From contig JAFGFO010000370.1 of the NCBI GenBank assembly GCA_016931085.1, positions 1 to 11,861 on the forward strand: a stretch of 11,861 bases of DNA. The letters are read 5' to 3'. Positions 1 through 6,583 of this stretch are shown here, one piece after another (position 1 is the first letter of the stretch; each line of letters begins with the position of its first letter). A program made the position numbers and the translations under genes. The stretch comes from Thermoflexales bacterium. Its GTDB lineage: Bacteria; Chloroflexota; Anaerolineae; Fen-1058. The notes under the pieces are model-generated. The model was not told the origin of the DNA, made no database searches, and saw nothing but the letters and a program-made list of their open reading frames with translations.

Positions 1-133
1 CCAAAGGCGTCCTGCGGATAGCCGCCGCGCCTGTGGCACGCTTTGCGTGGAAACCTGCCCTACGGGTGTCTCTCCGACAAGCTCCTATAACCGGGCGCGG
101 CTGGCCAAGGCCCTTAGATTCATCCAACGCATG
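1..133. other. Non-coding stretch downstream of the ABC exporter operon
   Basis: This stretch lies after the stop codon of the last leftward gene. I see no credible gene in it. A small perfect hairpin (CACGC, loop TTT, GCGTG at 37-49) is present, but no T-rich tract follows it on the minus strand, so it is not a convincing terminator. The operon may continue or end beyond the window. Confidence 0.5.
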
Positions 134-1951
134 TCACACGCTTTCAAGAGATGCTTCCTCAGAGGCCCAGTAGCGCCGGTAGAGCCGTTGATAGCTCGGA
201 TGGCTCGATATGAGCTCCTCGTGAGAGCCCTGGCCCACAATCTGCCCAGCCTCGATCACGACGATGCGATCGGCCTTGCGCAGCGTCGAGAAGCGGTGGG
301 CGATGATCAAGGTCGTGCGCTCGCGGCGGATCTCGTCCAGGGCGTGTTGGAGCAGCGCTTCGGTGTGGGCATCCACGTTGGCCGTCACCTCGTCCAGCAC
401 CAGGATACAGGGATCGGCCAGCAGGGCACGCGCCAAGGCCACCAGTTGCCTCTGCCCGCCGGACAGCATGGCGCCCAACTCGCCCGCCTGGCTGTCGTAG
501 CCGCCAGGCAGCCGGGCGATAAAGTCGTGCGCCTGCGCGCGGCGGGCGGCCGCCTCGACCTGCGCGTCGCCGGCCTCGGGATCGCCGTAGCGAATGTTCT
601 CGCGGAGCGTGTCGGCGAACAGGAACAGCTCCTGCGGCACGAGCATCACCAAGCGGCGCAGCTCCGGCGACCCGATGTGGCGCACGTCTACCCCGTCGAT
701 GCGCACGGCCCCGGCCTGCACGTCGTACAGCCGGGCCAGCAGCCGGGCGAGGGTGGTCTTGCCCGCGCCACTCGCGCCAACCAGGGCAATTGTCTCCCCC
801 GCGTGCACTTGCAAGCTCACGTCGCGCAGCACCGGCGTCTCGCCGTAGCCAAAGCTCACGCCCTTGAATGTCACACCGCCTTTGAAGCCTTCGGCCGGCC
901 GCGCGGGCTGGGCCGGCTCGGCCATCTCTGGCTGGCGGCTCATGTAGTCGGCGATGCGGTCGAGCGAGGCGGCGGCGGCCTGGAAAGAGTTATAGACCAG
1001 GCTCAGCTCGCGCAGCGGGCCAAAGAAGCGGTAGACATAGCCCAAGAAGGCCAGCAGCACGCCGGCGGTGAGCGTCCCGCCGGCGACCCGCGTGCCGCCG
1101 TAGCCGAGCACCAACGCGACGCCTAGCATGTTGGTCACGGTCATGGCCGGAAAGACGGCGGCAAACAGCAGCCCCACACGCAGGTTGGCCTTCATGTTGC
1201 TCAGGCTCAGGCTCTCAAACTGTTCCATGCTGAACGACTCGCGGGAAAGCGATTGGACGACGCGCATCCCGGCCATTCCCTGCTCCACGCCGGCATTCAC
1301 CTCGGCCAACGCCTGCTGCACCTGTTGGTACGCCTGCCGCATGTGCCGGCCCAGGTAGCCCATGCTCACCATCACGACCGGGACGGACGCCAACGTGACG
1401 AGCGTCAAGCGTGCGTCGAGCAGGGCCATGATGACAACGATACCGCTCAGGGTGAGCAGGTCGTTGACCAGGTTCAACGCGCCGCTGGAGGCGATCTCGG
1501 CGAGCGCATTGATGTCGTTGGTCAAGCGTGACGTGATGGGCCCTACCCGTTCGCGCTCGTGAAAGGCCAGCGACTGCCGCAGAACGCTCGCAAAGAGATC
1601 GCCCCGCATGGCGTGGACGACGTGCTGCCCCACCCAAGCCGAGAGATAATCCTGCCAATAGCTCGCCAGCCAGTAGACGCCGTTGAGCGCCAGGTAGAAC
1701 AGCGCCAGCCGGGCCAGGCCCGCTGCGTCGCGCTGGGCAATGTAGGTGTCCACGGCCACCTTGGTCAGATATGGCATAGCCAGCGCGCTGGCTGTCACGA
1801 TCAGCGTAGCCGCCAGCGCCAGCGCCAGCCGGCCCGCGTGCGCGCGCAGGTAGCCGCCCAGCAGCTTGAGCGCCTGCCGGTCCAGGTCCGCCATGCGAAA
1901 GGCTTCCTCTTGCCCTTGCATGCGAGTCATGAATCCACCGCGAATGGTCAT
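134..1951 (-). CDS. ABC exporter half-transporter, second subunit (ABCB/MsbA-like)
   Basis: This 605-residue protein combines a type-1 exporter membrane domain with an ATPase domain. It probably pairs with the product of the upstream gene to export lipophilic compounds or drugs across the inner membrane. Membrane segments lie roughly at residues 41-62, 78-100, 155-200 and 260-312. The nucleotide-binding domain shows Walker A GASGAGKT (392-399), Q-loop Q440, signature LSGGQ (496-500), Walker B ILVLDE with catalytic E521, and H-loop H552. Length is normal for the family. The ATG at 1951 follows a good AAGGAGGG site and overlaps the upstream stop codon as ATGA, indicating translational coupling. 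An open frame continues upstream to 2380, but that part lies inside the preceding gene and lacks family similarity. The transported substrate cannot be told from sequence. Confidence 0.95.
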   Translation of the reverse strand: MTIRGGFMTRMQGQEEAFRMADLDRQALKLLGGYLRAHAGRLALALAATLIVTASALAMPYLTKVAVDTYIAQRDAAGLARLALFYLALNGVYWLASYWQDYLSAWVGQHVVHAMRGDLFASVLRQSLAFHERERVGPITSRLTNDINALAEIASSGALNLVNDLLTLSGIVVIMALLDARLTLVTLASVPVVMVSMGYLGRHMRQAYQQVQQALAEVNAGVEQGMAGMRVVQSLSRESFSMEQFESLSLSNMKANLRVGLLFAAVFPAMTVTNMLGVALVLGYGGTRVAGGTLTAGVLLAFLGYVYRFFGPLRELSLVYNSFQAAAASLDRIADYMSRQPEMAEPAQPARPAEGFKGGVTFKGVSFGYGETPVLRDVSLQVHAGETIALVGASGAGKTTLARLLARLYDVQAGAVRIDGVDVRHIGSPELRRLVMLVPQELFLFADTLRENIRYGDPEAGDAQVEAAARRAQAHDFIARLPGGYDSQAGELGAMLSGGQRQLVALARALLADPCILVLDEVTANVDAHTEALLQHALDEIRRERTTLIIAHRFSTLRKADRIVVIEAGQIVGQGSHEELISSHPSYQRLYRRYWASEEASLESV

Positions 1952-3798
1952 GGCTGCCCTCCTTCGGCCTGGAACTGGAGCGCGGCCAACTGGCTGTAGA
2001 GGCCGCCGGCCGCGACGAGCGCCTGGTGAGCCGAGCGCTGCGGGGTGGAGCGCGCCCGCTCGACGATGCGCCCCTCGCGCAGCACCAGGATCTGGTCGGC
2101 TTGCTGCACGGTCCACAAGCGGTGGGCGATGACAAAAGTCGTGCGCCCGGCGTGCACCTCTTGCAGCGCCTGCTGTAAGAGATGCTCGGTGCCTGCATCC
2201 ACGCTCGAAGTCGGCTCGTCCATAATCAGGATGCGCGGGTTGGTGAGCAGCACGCGCGCCAGGGCGATGCGCTGCTTTTGCCCGCCGGAGAGCCGCACAC
2301 CCCGCTCGCCGGCCGGCGTGCCATAACCGAGGGGGAGAGAGTGGATAAAGTCGTGCATCTGCACCACGCGCGCCGCCCACTCGATCTCGCGCTGCGTGGC
2401 ATGAGGATTGCCGTAGGCGATATTCTCGCTGATGGAGGCGTCAAAGATAAAGACCGTCTGCAGGGCAATGCCGATGGCGTTGCGCAGACTTTTGACCGTC
2501 ACCTGGGTGATGTCGTGGCCGTCAATCGTGATGCGTCCCTGCTGGGCGTCGTAGAAGCGGGGCAGGAGGTGCATCAGCGTCGTCTTGCCCGCGCCGGAAG
2601 GCCCCACCAGCGCCACCATCTCGCCCGGCGCCGCCTCCAGGTCCACCTCGTGTAACGCATTCGCGCCAGCCTCGACGTCGTAGGCAAAACTGACTCCCTC
2701 GAAACGCACGCGGCCCTCGATGGGGGGCAGGCCATAGGCGCCCGGCGCGTCCTGCACGTCTGGCCACGTGTCGAGCACCTCGAACACCCGCTCGGCGGCC
2801 GCCACGGCCTGCATCACCACGTTGAGCATCATCCCGGTTTGGCGGATGGGACGCAGCAGCATCTGGACGTAGGTGGTGAAAGCGATCAGCGTGCCCAGTG
2901 AGATCAGGCCGGTGATGACACCCCGTCCGCCGACCCACAGCATCAGCCCTGTGCCCACGCCTATCACGACGTTGGCGTAGGGCATCCACAGCGCGGCGGT
3001 ACGCGCGGTGTGCAGATTGGCCTGCAGGACCATCCCGCTCTGCCGCTCGACCCGCTGCTGCTCAAAACGCTCGCGGCCAAAGAGCTTGACGACCAGGATG
3101 CCGGCCAGGCTCTCCTGGAGCACACCGGTCAATGCGGCCAACTGGCGCTGGACGCGCCTCCAGGCCGGGCGCACCTGCCGCGCATAGGCCCACATGCCCA
3201 GGGCGATCAGGGGCAGCAAACCCAGGTAGACCAGGGCCAGCCGCCAGTCCCAGGCCGTGAGCACGCCCAGGATGCCAAGCAGGGTCAGCAGGTTGGTCAG
3301 CACGATGACAGCCGCCCGCCCGAAAAAGTTGTTCAGCACGTCCACGTCGGCCGTGACGCGCGACATCAGGTCACCCGTGCGCGCCCGGTCGTAGAAGGAG
3401 AAGGACAGACGGCTGATGTGTTCGAAAATGGCGTTGCGAATCTCGAACACGATGCGCTGGCCGGTGTAGGCTGTCAGGTAGAGGCGCAGAAAATCAATGC
3501 CGCCCTGCAGCAGCGCCAGGGCCAACAGCCCCCCGGCGGCCCAGACGATCTTGGCCGTCTGCCCCTCCAGGATAAAGCGGTCGACCGCCAGGCGGATGAT
3601 CCACGGCGGGGCCAGCTCGGCGGCGCTGGTGGCCAACGCCGCCACGACGACGCCGGTCAGGATGGCCGCGTGGGGGCGCATATAGCCGAGCAGCCGGCGC
3701 AGGATTGGCCACACCGGCCCGGCCGGCCCGGGCTTGCCGCCTCTGCCTTGCCCCTGTCCTTTTCCACCCGCCGTGTTGGGCGGTGCTGCGTGTTTCAT
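1948..3798 (-). CDS. ABC exporter half-transporter, first subunit (ABCB/MsbA-like)
   Basis: This 616-residue membrane-fused ATPase is the likely partner of the downstream half-transporter. An N-terminal Gly/Lys/Pro-rich cytosolic tail (about 1-28) precedes the membrane domain (about 45-330). The ATPase domain has Walker A GPSGAGKT (399-406), Q447, LSGGQ (503-507), ILIMDE with catalytic E528, and H559. Both subunits therefore keep catalytic glutamates and canonical signatures, unlike heterodimers such as LmrCD or BmrCD that have one degenerate site. Near the C-terminus, residues 580-592 look longer than the usual short ERGTH-type stretch, a minor oddity. The ATG at 3798 was chosen because family similarity begins just after it; an AAGGCGAG site lies upstream. 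It overlaps the stop of a small upstream ORF as ATGA. A PadR gene upstream fits the known PadR control of multidrug ABC pairs. Confidence 0.95.
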   Translation of the reverse strand: MKHAAPPNTAGGKGQGQGRGGKPGPAGPVWPILRRLLGYMRPHAAILTGVVVAALATSAAELAPPWIIRLAVDRFILEGQTAKIVWAAGGLLALALLQGGIDFLRLYLTAYTGQRIVFEIRNAIFEHISRLSFSFYDRARTGDLMSRVTADVDVLNNFFGRAAVIVLTNLLTLLGILGVLTAWDWRLALVYLGLLPLIALGMWAYARQVRPAWRRVQRQLAALTGVLQESLAGILVVKLFGRERFEQQRVERQSGMVLQANLHTARTAALWMPYANVVIGVGTGLMLWVGGRGVITGLISLGTLIAFTTYVQMLLRPIRQTGMMLNVVMQAVAAAERVFEVLDTWPDVQDAPGAYGLPPIEGRVRFEGVSFAYDVEAGANALHEVDLEAAPGEMVALVGPSGAGKTTLMHLLPRFYDAQQGRITIDGHDITQVTVKSLRNAIGIALQTVFIFDASISENIAYGNPHATQREIEWAARVVQMHDFIHSLPLGYGTPAGERGVRLSGGQKQRIALARVLLTNPRILIMDEPTSSVDAGTEHLLQQALQEVHAGRTTFVIAHRLWTVQQADQILVLREGRIVERARSTPQRSAHQALVAAGGLYSQLAALQFQAEGGQP

Positions 3799-3878
3799 GT
3801 AACTCGCCTTTGCACGTAAGGCATGCTGATTAGAAGAGGTTGGGGTAAACTTGCCGGCAAATCGTCTAACATGCTCAT
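3795..3878 (-). CDS. Possible 27-residue leader ORF upstream of ABC exporter
   Basis: A small ORF starts MSMLDDLPAS and ends VQRRVT. A GAGG ribosome site (3889-3886) sits 7 bases before its ATG, and its TGA overlaps the exporter start codon as ATGA, the same coupling used between the two exporter genes. It may be a leader peptide that couples or tunes exporter translation. I recognise no family. The same frame stays open up to a TTG at 4031, through a G9 tract, so the leader could be the tail of a longer frame. The evidence is limited to the start context and the overlap. Confidence 0.35.
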   Translation of the reverse strand: MSMLDDLPASLPQPLLISMPYVQRRVT

Positions 3879-4052
3879 GGTATATCCTCGACCCGGCAAG
3901 CCACAGCGCTCTGTCACGCGAGCGGAATCGGCCGCCACGGCTGCCTGCGGTACTGCCTGCCCGCACTTGCGCATCAAGTGCGTCTCGTAGAGGGCTGATG
4001 GCCCCCCCCCTCGAGCACGGTGTGGTGACAAGTCAAGGAATGGCAGATTTGA
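3799..4052. other. 254-bp gap between PadR gene and ABC exporter
   Basis: Apart from the possible leader ORF, I see no gene here. It contains a perfect 8-bp inverted repeat (3962-3969 and 3975-3982), a 10-bp palindrome TTGCCGGCAA (3851-3860) and a run of nine C (4002-4010, G9 on the transcribed strand). Minus-strand -35-like hexamers occur (TTGACT at 4036-4031), but no acceptable -10 lies at the right distance. The length of the gap and its repeats suggest a regulatory region for the exporter genes, possibly a PadR target, but this is unproven. Confidence 0.4.
3962..3982. repeat. Perfect 8-bp inverted repeat, possible operator
   Basis: The arms are CGCACTTG (3962-3969) and CAAGTGCG (3975-3982), separated by 5 bases. 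No T tract follows on either strand, so a terminator is unlikely. Its place between the PadR gene and the exporter genes makes it a candidate regulator-binding site or RNA hairpin. Confidence 0.35.
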
Positions 4053-4475
4053 TCAGCTCTCTGCCTCGATCTCTCCCCCGCCAGCCCGTGGATAATGCTC
4101 TCCCTCGCACACCTTCATGTGAGCGCGATACGTGTCCACCAGACGGGCCAGCATCTTCCGGGTCGCATCGAGGTCGCGTATCCAGGCTGCCAGCACCTCG
4201 TCCCCCGCGTCCGTGATGCGATAGACGCGCCGAGGCGGCCCCAGGCTCTGTTCCTCGTCCCAGATCGAAGTGACCCAGCCCTTTTCTTCCATCTCCCGCA
4301 ATGCCCTGTAGACGACGCTGGGGTCCATCGCTTCCAGCCCGAACTCGCCCAAGCCCTCCAAGAGCGTGTAGCCGTGGGCAGGCTCTTGGTGCACGAGCAG
4401 GAGCAGAACCGACTCGAGCATGCCGCTCGTCCGGCAGGCGCGTCCCTGTCCTCTTCTGCGATTGGGACCTGGCAT
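4053..4475 (-). CDS. PadR-family transcriptional regulator
   Basis: This 140-residue protein is a winged-helix regulator of the PadR family. A basic N-terminus (PGPNRRRGQGR) is followed by the DNA-binding domain at about residues 18-95, with HGYTLLEGL (34-42), the recognition-helix region VYRALREMEEKGWV (55-68) and the wing around RRVYRITDAGDEVL (82-95). A short helical tail follows, probably for dimerisation. The ATG at 4475 has a GGAGAG site upstream. It starts 26 bases after the NifX-like gene and precedes the ABC exporter genes. PadR proteins such as LadR/LmrR control multidrug ABC exporters, so control of the downstream exporter is the simplest idea. It might also act on the palindromic divergent promoter. 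Ligand unknown; Cys14 and Cys123 are visible, but there is no clear metal site. Confidence 0.92.
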   Translation of the reverse strand: MPGPNRRRGQGRACRTSGMLESVLLLLVHQEPAHGYTLLEGLGEFGLEAMDPSVVYRALREMEEKGWVTSIWDEEQSLGPPRRVYRITDAGDEVLAAWIRDLDATRKMLARLVDTYRAHMKVCEGEHYPRAGGGEIEAES

Positions 4476-4501
4476 GCTTCTCTCTCCAAAGTCAAAATCG
4501 C

Positions 4502-5128
4502 CTATTTCTGCAGCCGGTCGAGCCGTGCCATCACCTCGGCCAACTGTTTCTGCAAATCGCTGGCCGCCTCCTGCAGTGCGGCGATCTCCTCGTCGCGGCT
4601 TGCGCCAGGAGCGGGCGCAGGTGGCGAGGCGGCTGGTGCCGGTATCGCTGCTCCCTGGCCCATCCCCATGCCGGCCCCCCTGCCGCGCCCCATGCCACGC
4701 CCCATGCCGCGTCCCATGCCGCGCCCCATGCCGGCCCCCCTGCCGCGTCCCATGCCCGTGCCGCCGCCCATCCCCATGCCGGCCTGAACGTTGGCATCAG
4801 CAACCGATTGAAGCCGCCCTGCCTTGAACGCCTCGACAGCCTCGCGTACTGTCCCTTGGCCGAAGAGATAGATGGGCAGGCCGGCGGCTTGGAAGACGCT
4901 GAAGGCATTGGGGCCCACGTTGCCGCTCACCACCGCCCGCGCCCCCCGCTCGACGACGAGCTGGGCGGCCTGGATGCCGGCGCCGCTGGGAGCGGCCACG
5001 GCCGGATTTTCCACGGCCTCAAACGCCAGCGTATCTGTCTCGACAAAAATGTAGGCGGCGCAACGCCCAAAGACCGGGCTGGCTGGCGCGTCAAGGTCTG
5101 CGCCGTCGGCTGTTATGACTATTCTCAT
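4502..5128 (-). CDS. NifB/NifX-family cluster-binding protein with Gly-Met-Arg linker and coiled-coil tail
   Basis: This 208-residue protein belongs to the dinitrogenase iron-molybdenum cofactor family (PF02579, COG1433), whose members (NifX, NafY, the Desulfovibrio orange protein) bind Fe-S or Mo-containing clusters. The domain spans about residues 1-110, with FGRC (20-23), VENPA (39-43), GNVGPNA (69-75) and GTVREAVEAF (92-101). Residues 117-159 form a Gly-Met-Arg repeat, then a Pro/Ala linker, then a coiled coil (about 179-208). I chose ATG 5128, not 5134: the AGGAG site is 8 bases from 5128 but only 2 from 5134, and the paralogues begin at the same residue. About two-thirds of its domain is identical by eye to the plus-strand gene at 6584. 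It lies 15 bases after the DUF89 gene. Confidence 0.93.
   Translation of the reverse strand: MRIVITADGADLDAPASPVFGRCAAYIFVETDTLAFEAVENPAVAAPSGAGIQAAQLVVERGARAVVSGNVGPNAFSVFQAAGLPIYLFGQGTVREAVEAFKAGRLQSVADANVQAGMGMGGGTGMGRGRGAGMGRGMGRGMGRGMGRGRGAGMGMGQGAAIPAPAASPPAPAPGASRDEEIAALQEAASDLQKQLAEVMARLDRLQK
4664..4747 (-). repeat. GC-rich tandem repeat encoding the Gly-Met-Arg linker
   Basis: Units of about 12 bases (like CATGCCGCGCCC) repeat across this stretch, and a 24-base block at 4664-4687 recurs exactly at 4724-4747, 60 bases away. The reading frame is kept throughout, giving GMGRGMGRGMGRG-type protein. The array could vary in length between strains by slippage or unequal recombination. Confidence 0.85.
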
Positions 5129-5143
5129 TGACATTTCTCCTAT

Positions 5144-5983
5144 TTAGCCTTGCTTCAGCACAATGCTGCCAGGCGATACACCCGCGTCGCGGGCGATGAC
5201 CGGGCACTTGGCCTGCAACATGAAAAACACCTTTGGCCCCGCCTCGCTCAGGGTCTCATAGTTGGCCTGCCCCTTGGCGATGATGAGCCTGGCTTGCTCG
5301 TACACCTTGCGGAACTCTTCCGAACAGCCGCCCAGGATCGTCCCTGGCGCGTCCGAGCCGGTGCTCACGATCCTCGCTACCCGATCCACCCCGGCCGCCA
5401 ACGCGTCCTCTCGCGTCGCGTCGTTCAGGGTTGGCCCGCCCTTCACGGCATAGATCACCGGCACGTCCAGGGTTTCAATCAGCACTCGGTCGAAAACAGT
5501 CTCGCCAGCGTTGTCGGCCAGATAGAGCACCTGGCCGGCTTGGGCGAGCGCCTGGCGGAAGGCGGCCCCGTCGTCGATGGCGAAGGGCTGCGCCAGCACC
5601 CGCTCCACCGTGCCCCACAGCTCGTAATCCTGGCTGTAGCCCGCGTCCATGATGTTGCCGGCAATGCTCAAGCGCACGGCCACGTCTAGTGGATCGACCG
5701 CCTCTCGCACCAACTCTCCCAAGCGAGGATACAAGGCCAAGGCCTGGCGCGTGGCGGAGGCCTTGGTTTCCCGGTAAGGGTCGCTCTTCCCGGCCACCTG
5801 CCGCACGACACGGTGAACCCGGTCGCCGATCTCTGGCGGGGTGGTGGCCGGATCGACGTGTTGGAGCGCTTCAAGCACGCGCTTGAGCACCTCGTGTTGC
5901 TGGGCCTCGTCGACCCCGGCCCGCCGCGCTGCCTCCAAGGCCTGGCGCAGGAAACATGGATAGCAGTCTAAGTAGATTCTCAC
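5144..5983 (-). CDS. DUF89/ARMT1-like metal-dependent phosphatase
   Basis: This 279-residue protein matches the DUF89 family (PF01937, COG1578), metal-dependent phosphatases thought to remove damaged phosphorylated metabolites. It has the N-terminal CYPC motif (7-10) of the prokaryotic subfamily, AGNIMD (108-113), the metal-site motif DNAGE (157-161), GGPTLNDAT (182-190) with acidic D194 nearby, DAPGT (211-215), KGQANYETL (238-246) and a late Cys260. Length is normal. The start is GTG at 5983, with AGGGAG just upstream; the ATG two bases further upstream is out of frame. It is the first gene of the leftward operon, about 18 bases from the predicted transcript start. Its link to a NifX-like gene suggests a role near metal-cofactor metabolism, but the substrate is unknown. 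Confidence 0.92.
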   Translation of the reverse strand: MRIYLDCYPCFLRQALEAARRAGVDEAQQHEVLKRVLEALQHVDPATTPPEIGDRVHRVVRQVAGKSDPYRETKASATRQALALYPRLGELVREAVDPLDVAVRLSIAGNIMDAGYSQDYELWGTVERVLAQPFAIDDGAAFRQALAQAGQVLYLADNAGETVFDRVLIETLDVPVIYAVKGGPTLNDATREDALAAGVDRVARIVSTGSDAPGTILGGCSEEFRKVYEQARLIIAKGQANYETLSEAGPKVFFMLQAKCPVIARDAGVSPGSIVLKQG

Positions 5984-6007
5984 ATTGACTCCCTACGAAG
6001 CATCCCA

Positions 6008-6036
6008 AGTGTACCATGCTATATGTGATCTGTCAA
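6008..6036 (-). promoter_or_regulatory. Sigma70-type promoter for the leftward operon
   Basis: On the minus strand a perfect TTGACA -35 (6036-6031) is followed by a 17-base spacer and TACACT (6013-6008). Transcription would start near 6001, giving a leader of about 18 bases before the GTG start of the DUF89 gene. Both elements lie in the left arm of the central inverted repeat. Confidence 0.85.
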
Positions 6037-6049
6037 TAAATTTTGTCTA

Positions 6050-6078
6050 TTGACAAGTTACATATAGTGTGGTATACT
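6050..6078 (+). promoter_or_regulatory. Sigma70-type promoter for the rightward operon
   Basis: A consensus TTGACA -35 (6050-6055), a 17-base spacer and a TATACT -10 (6073-6078) predict a start near 6085 and a leader of about 49 bases before the DUF5320 gene. It is the mirror of the leftward promoter and is closer to consensus, so it should be strong unless repressed. Confidence 0.88.
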
Positions 6079-6133
6079 TGGCTCAAGTTACCAAGTGCTG
6101 TATGCAAAAATGAACTTGAAGGAGGTGAGAAAC

Positions 6134-6484
6134 ATGCCAGCAGGAGATCGGACAGGTCCACAGGGTATGGGACCGATGACCGGACGTGGCGCGGGTTACT
6201 GCGCCGGCTCGAGCGTCCCCGGTTACGCCAGCGCCGGCCGCGGAGGCGGTTGGGGGCTGGGAAGAGGTATGGGGCGTGGTGGTGGCCGGGGGCGCGGTTG
6301 GCGACATCAGTATTACGCCACCGGGCAGCCCGGCTGGGTTCGCTATGGCTACGCGCCCGCCTGGGTGCCGCAGCCGGCCGCCCCGGCCAGCGAAGTCGAG
6401 TTGCTTAAAAGTCAAGCCGAGTGGTTGAAGGGGCAATTGGACGCCATCAGCCAACGTCTCGAGGAAATCGGGCAACAAGAATAG
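6134..6484 (+). CDS. DUF5320-family Gly-rich protein with coiled-coil tail
   Basis: This 116-residue protein opens with the DUF5320 signature: PAGDRTGPQGMGPMTGRGAG (2-21), then Tyr22 and Cys23. Residues 35-57 are Gly/Arg/Met-rich, 58-85 are aromatic and Pro-rich, and 86-112 form a coiled coil (SEVELLKSQAEWLKGQ onward). The family function is unknown; its genes often accompany NifX-like and MinD-ferredoxin genes in anaerobes. ATG 6134 has a full-length Shine-Dalgarno, AAGGAGGTGA (6119-6128), 5 bases upstream. The frame is open from 6095, but that start lacks such a site. It is the first gene of the rightward operon. Its Gly-Met-Arg segment resembles the linker of the minus-strand NifX-like protein, and its tail resembles those of the NifX-like proteins, so direct association with them is plausible. 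Confidence 0.88.
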   Translation: MPAGDRTGPQGMGPMTGRGAGYCAGSSVPGYASAGRGGGWGLGRGMGRGGGRGRGWRHQYYATGQPGWVRYGYAPAWVPQPAAPASEVELLKSQAEWLKGQLDAISQRLEEIGQQE

Positions 6485-6503
6485 CCTCGTTTATTGGACT
6501 GTG

Positions 6504-6531
6504 CCGGGGCTGGCAAGGCTGCCTGCCCCGG
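6504..6531 (+). other. Strong GC hairpin after the DUF5320 gene
   Basis: Two 12-base arms (6504-6515 and 6520-6531, beginning CCGGGGC and ending GCCCCGG) pair with one mismatch around a 4-base loop. No T tract follows directly. It may protect the upstream mRNA end or act with the next hairpin to set the ratio of DUF5320 to downstream products. Confidence 0.7.
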
Positions 6532-6539
6532 ACTACGTT

Positions 6540-6567
6540 AGTCGGGCAAGTGTTTTGCCTGACTTTT
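6540..6567 (+). terminator. Terminator-like hairpin, probable attenuator inside the operon
   Basis: Arms AGTCGGGCAA (6540-6549) and TTGCCTGACT (6555-6564) pair over 10 bases with one G-T wobble, loop GTGTT, followed by only four T (6564-6567). The short T run suggests partial termination, reducing transcription into the NifX-like gene 16 bases further on rather than stopping it. Confidence 0.6.
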
Positions 6568-6583
6568 AACAGGGGGATTAGAT

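Larger units (their letters stand above)
6008..6078. repeat. 31-bp imperfect inverted repeat containing both divergent promoters
   Basis: The left arm (6008-6038) matches the reverse complement of the right arm (6048-6078) at 25 of 31 positions, with a 9-base centre (6039-6047). Each arm carries a -10, a shared CTATATGT block inside the promoter spacer, and the -35. The symmetry means that a dimeric regulator binding the conserved spacer block, or one spanning the centre, could control both operons alike. Confidence 0.85.

Noticed and set aside
37..49. Hairpin CACGC-TTT-GCGTG as terminator of the leftward operon
   Set aside because: The stem is only 5 bp and no T tract follows on the minus strand.
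47..1126. Long plus-strand open frame (359 codons) opposite the ABC subunit gene
   Set aside because: It is antisense to a clear ABC ATPase domain; its composition is that of a shadow frame in GC-rich DNA, with no recognisable domain.
1952..2380. N-terminal extension of the second ABC subunit
   Set aside because: The extension lies within the ATPase domain of the neighbouring gene; ATG 1951 with AAGGAGGG and ATGA overlap is far better.
3010..3819. Plus-strand open frame of 269 codons opposite the first ABC subunit
   Set aside because: It is antisense to conserved membrane-domain sequence, its product is Gln/Gly-rich without domains, and it lacks a ribosome site.
4031..4036. TTGACT as -35 of an exporter promoter on the minus strand
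   Set aside because: At 16-18 bases downstream there is only GC-rich sequence (the G run), with no -10-like hexamer.
4664..4747. Repeat array considered as CRISPR or intergenic satellite
   Set aside because: Units are short, without spacers, and lie in frame inside the NifX-like gene.
4115..5131. Several overlapping frames around the PadR and NifX-like genes
   Set aside because: They are Pro/Arg/Ala-rich shadows of the real genes, without motifs or ribosome sites.
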